From Hyphomonas sp. Mor2 (GTDB lineage: Bacteria > Pseudomonadota > Alphaproteobacteria > Caulobacterales > Hyphomonadaceae), in contig NZ_CP017718.1 of assembly GCF_001854405.1 (NCBI RefSeq), forward strand, positions 930,001-994,000: DNA of 64,000 nt, given 5' to 3'. A model generated the notes under the pieces. The model was not told the origin of the DNA. It did not search any database and worked only from the letters and a program-made list of their open reading frames with translations. Below, one piece after another: positions 63,814 to 64,000 of this stretch. Position numbers and translations under genes: made by a program. The stretch's first letter is position 1, and the number at the start of each line of letters is the position of its first letter.

Positions 63814-64000
63814 ATGGCTTTTGATATGTCTATCGTAAACACACCCAGAAACGGATCCCCAGACGCAAACGTTGCAGTCGTTCTATTAGGCTTTGACAAT
63901 GACGTTTTCGGTCCGGTCAAAGCGCTTCAGCTCTTCGCCGGAATTGGACAGTTGCCAGATAGTTACGTTGTCTCATCCAATGAGGATAGCATGAAGTGGT
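63814..64000 (+). CDS. Start of an unidentified gene (cut by the window edge)
   Basis: ATG at 63814 with AGGAGG seven bases upstream; 62 codons are visible, beginning AFDMSIVNTPRNGSPDANVA and continuing VVLLGFDNDVFGPVKALQLF. The fold is not recognised. It is divergent to the Lrp-type regulator and is its probable target. Confidence 0.7.
   Translation, partial: MAFDMSIVNTPRNGSPDANVAVVLLGFDNDVFGPVKALQLFAGIGQLPDSYVVSSNEDSMKW

Overview
The window reads as chromosome from an alphaproteobacterium, probably a marine Hyphomonadaceae/Caulobacterales-type organism. The grounds are a TonB-dependent-receptor C-terminal remnant, lipoprotein and PQQ-dehydrogenase enzymes, a four-subunit sarcosine oxidase operon, an MmyB-type regulator, and a long inverted repeat whose arms read out as the LSEVEG / FDFAQDE pseudo-peptides seen in that group. 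The taxon is inference; no rRNA is present.

Region 1 (1-15.6 kb) is GC-rich, tightly packed catabolic DNA. A four-gene minus-strand operon (PQQ/cytochrome c dehydrogenase lipoprotein, VOC lipoprotein, TetR regulator, SSS symporter) lies divergent to a lipoprotein alpha/beta-hydrolase. A second block (LLM flavin monooxygenase and aldo/keto reductase, divergent to a GntR regulator coupled to a Gfo/Idh/MocA oxidoreductase) follows. Then come a homocysteine S-methyltransferase-family protein with a fatty-acid hydroxylase, a SARP-type DNA-binding domain fused to an alpha/beta-hydrolase behind four phased direct repeats, a receptor remnant with its terminator, and an exported amidohydrolase.

Region 2 (15.7-32 kb) is an accessory island. 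It begins at a 43-nt 3' fragment of tRNA-Gly(GCC), the type of scar an integrated element leaves, and base composition becomes visibly AT-richer. Four copies of a degenerate ~54-bp direct repeat (16403, 22666, 25624, 30285) separate three modules. (a) A TIR-STAND-WD40 protein overlaps a gene for a truncated ribosomal-protein-S1 mimic. (b) A 926-aa protein of unknown type carries an FAD/NAD-binding domain. (c) An exported MltB-type lytic transglycosylase precedes a protein with a cytosolic TIR domain, one membrane helix, a propeller-like region and a C-terminal GH108-type muramidase. The last repeat abuts a serine recombinase that has lost its catalytic N-terminus. Modules (a) and (c) are the best candidates for undescribed anti-phage or cell-suicide systems.

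Region 3 (32-43.7 kb) is a patchwork of small metabolic and regulatory genes: SDR/TetR, MmyB-type/SnoaL-like, an acetyltransferase, two methyltransferases, LysR, LuxR, a second TetR-like protein and VOC. It includes a roughly 1-kb stretch with hairpins and a possible 30-aa membrane peptide.

Region 4 (43.8-64 kb) is amino-acid and one-carbon catabolism. An Lrp-type regulator is divergent to phhA-aminotransferase-phhB-SDR, a phenylalanine-to-tyrosine-to-4-hydroxyphenylpyruvate module with pterin recycling. After an IS3 remnant and a PfkB kinase come a YdeP/FdhF-type molybdoenzyme with mobA, soxBDAG, an NSS-family Na+ symporter, purU and folD. These fit together as: import of an N-methyl amino acid, demethylation to glycine plus methylene-THF, conversion to formyl-THF, release of formate, and possible oxidation by the molybdoenzyme. 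A thiolase, a second Lrp-type regulator with a clear palindrome, and the start of an unidentified gene close the window.
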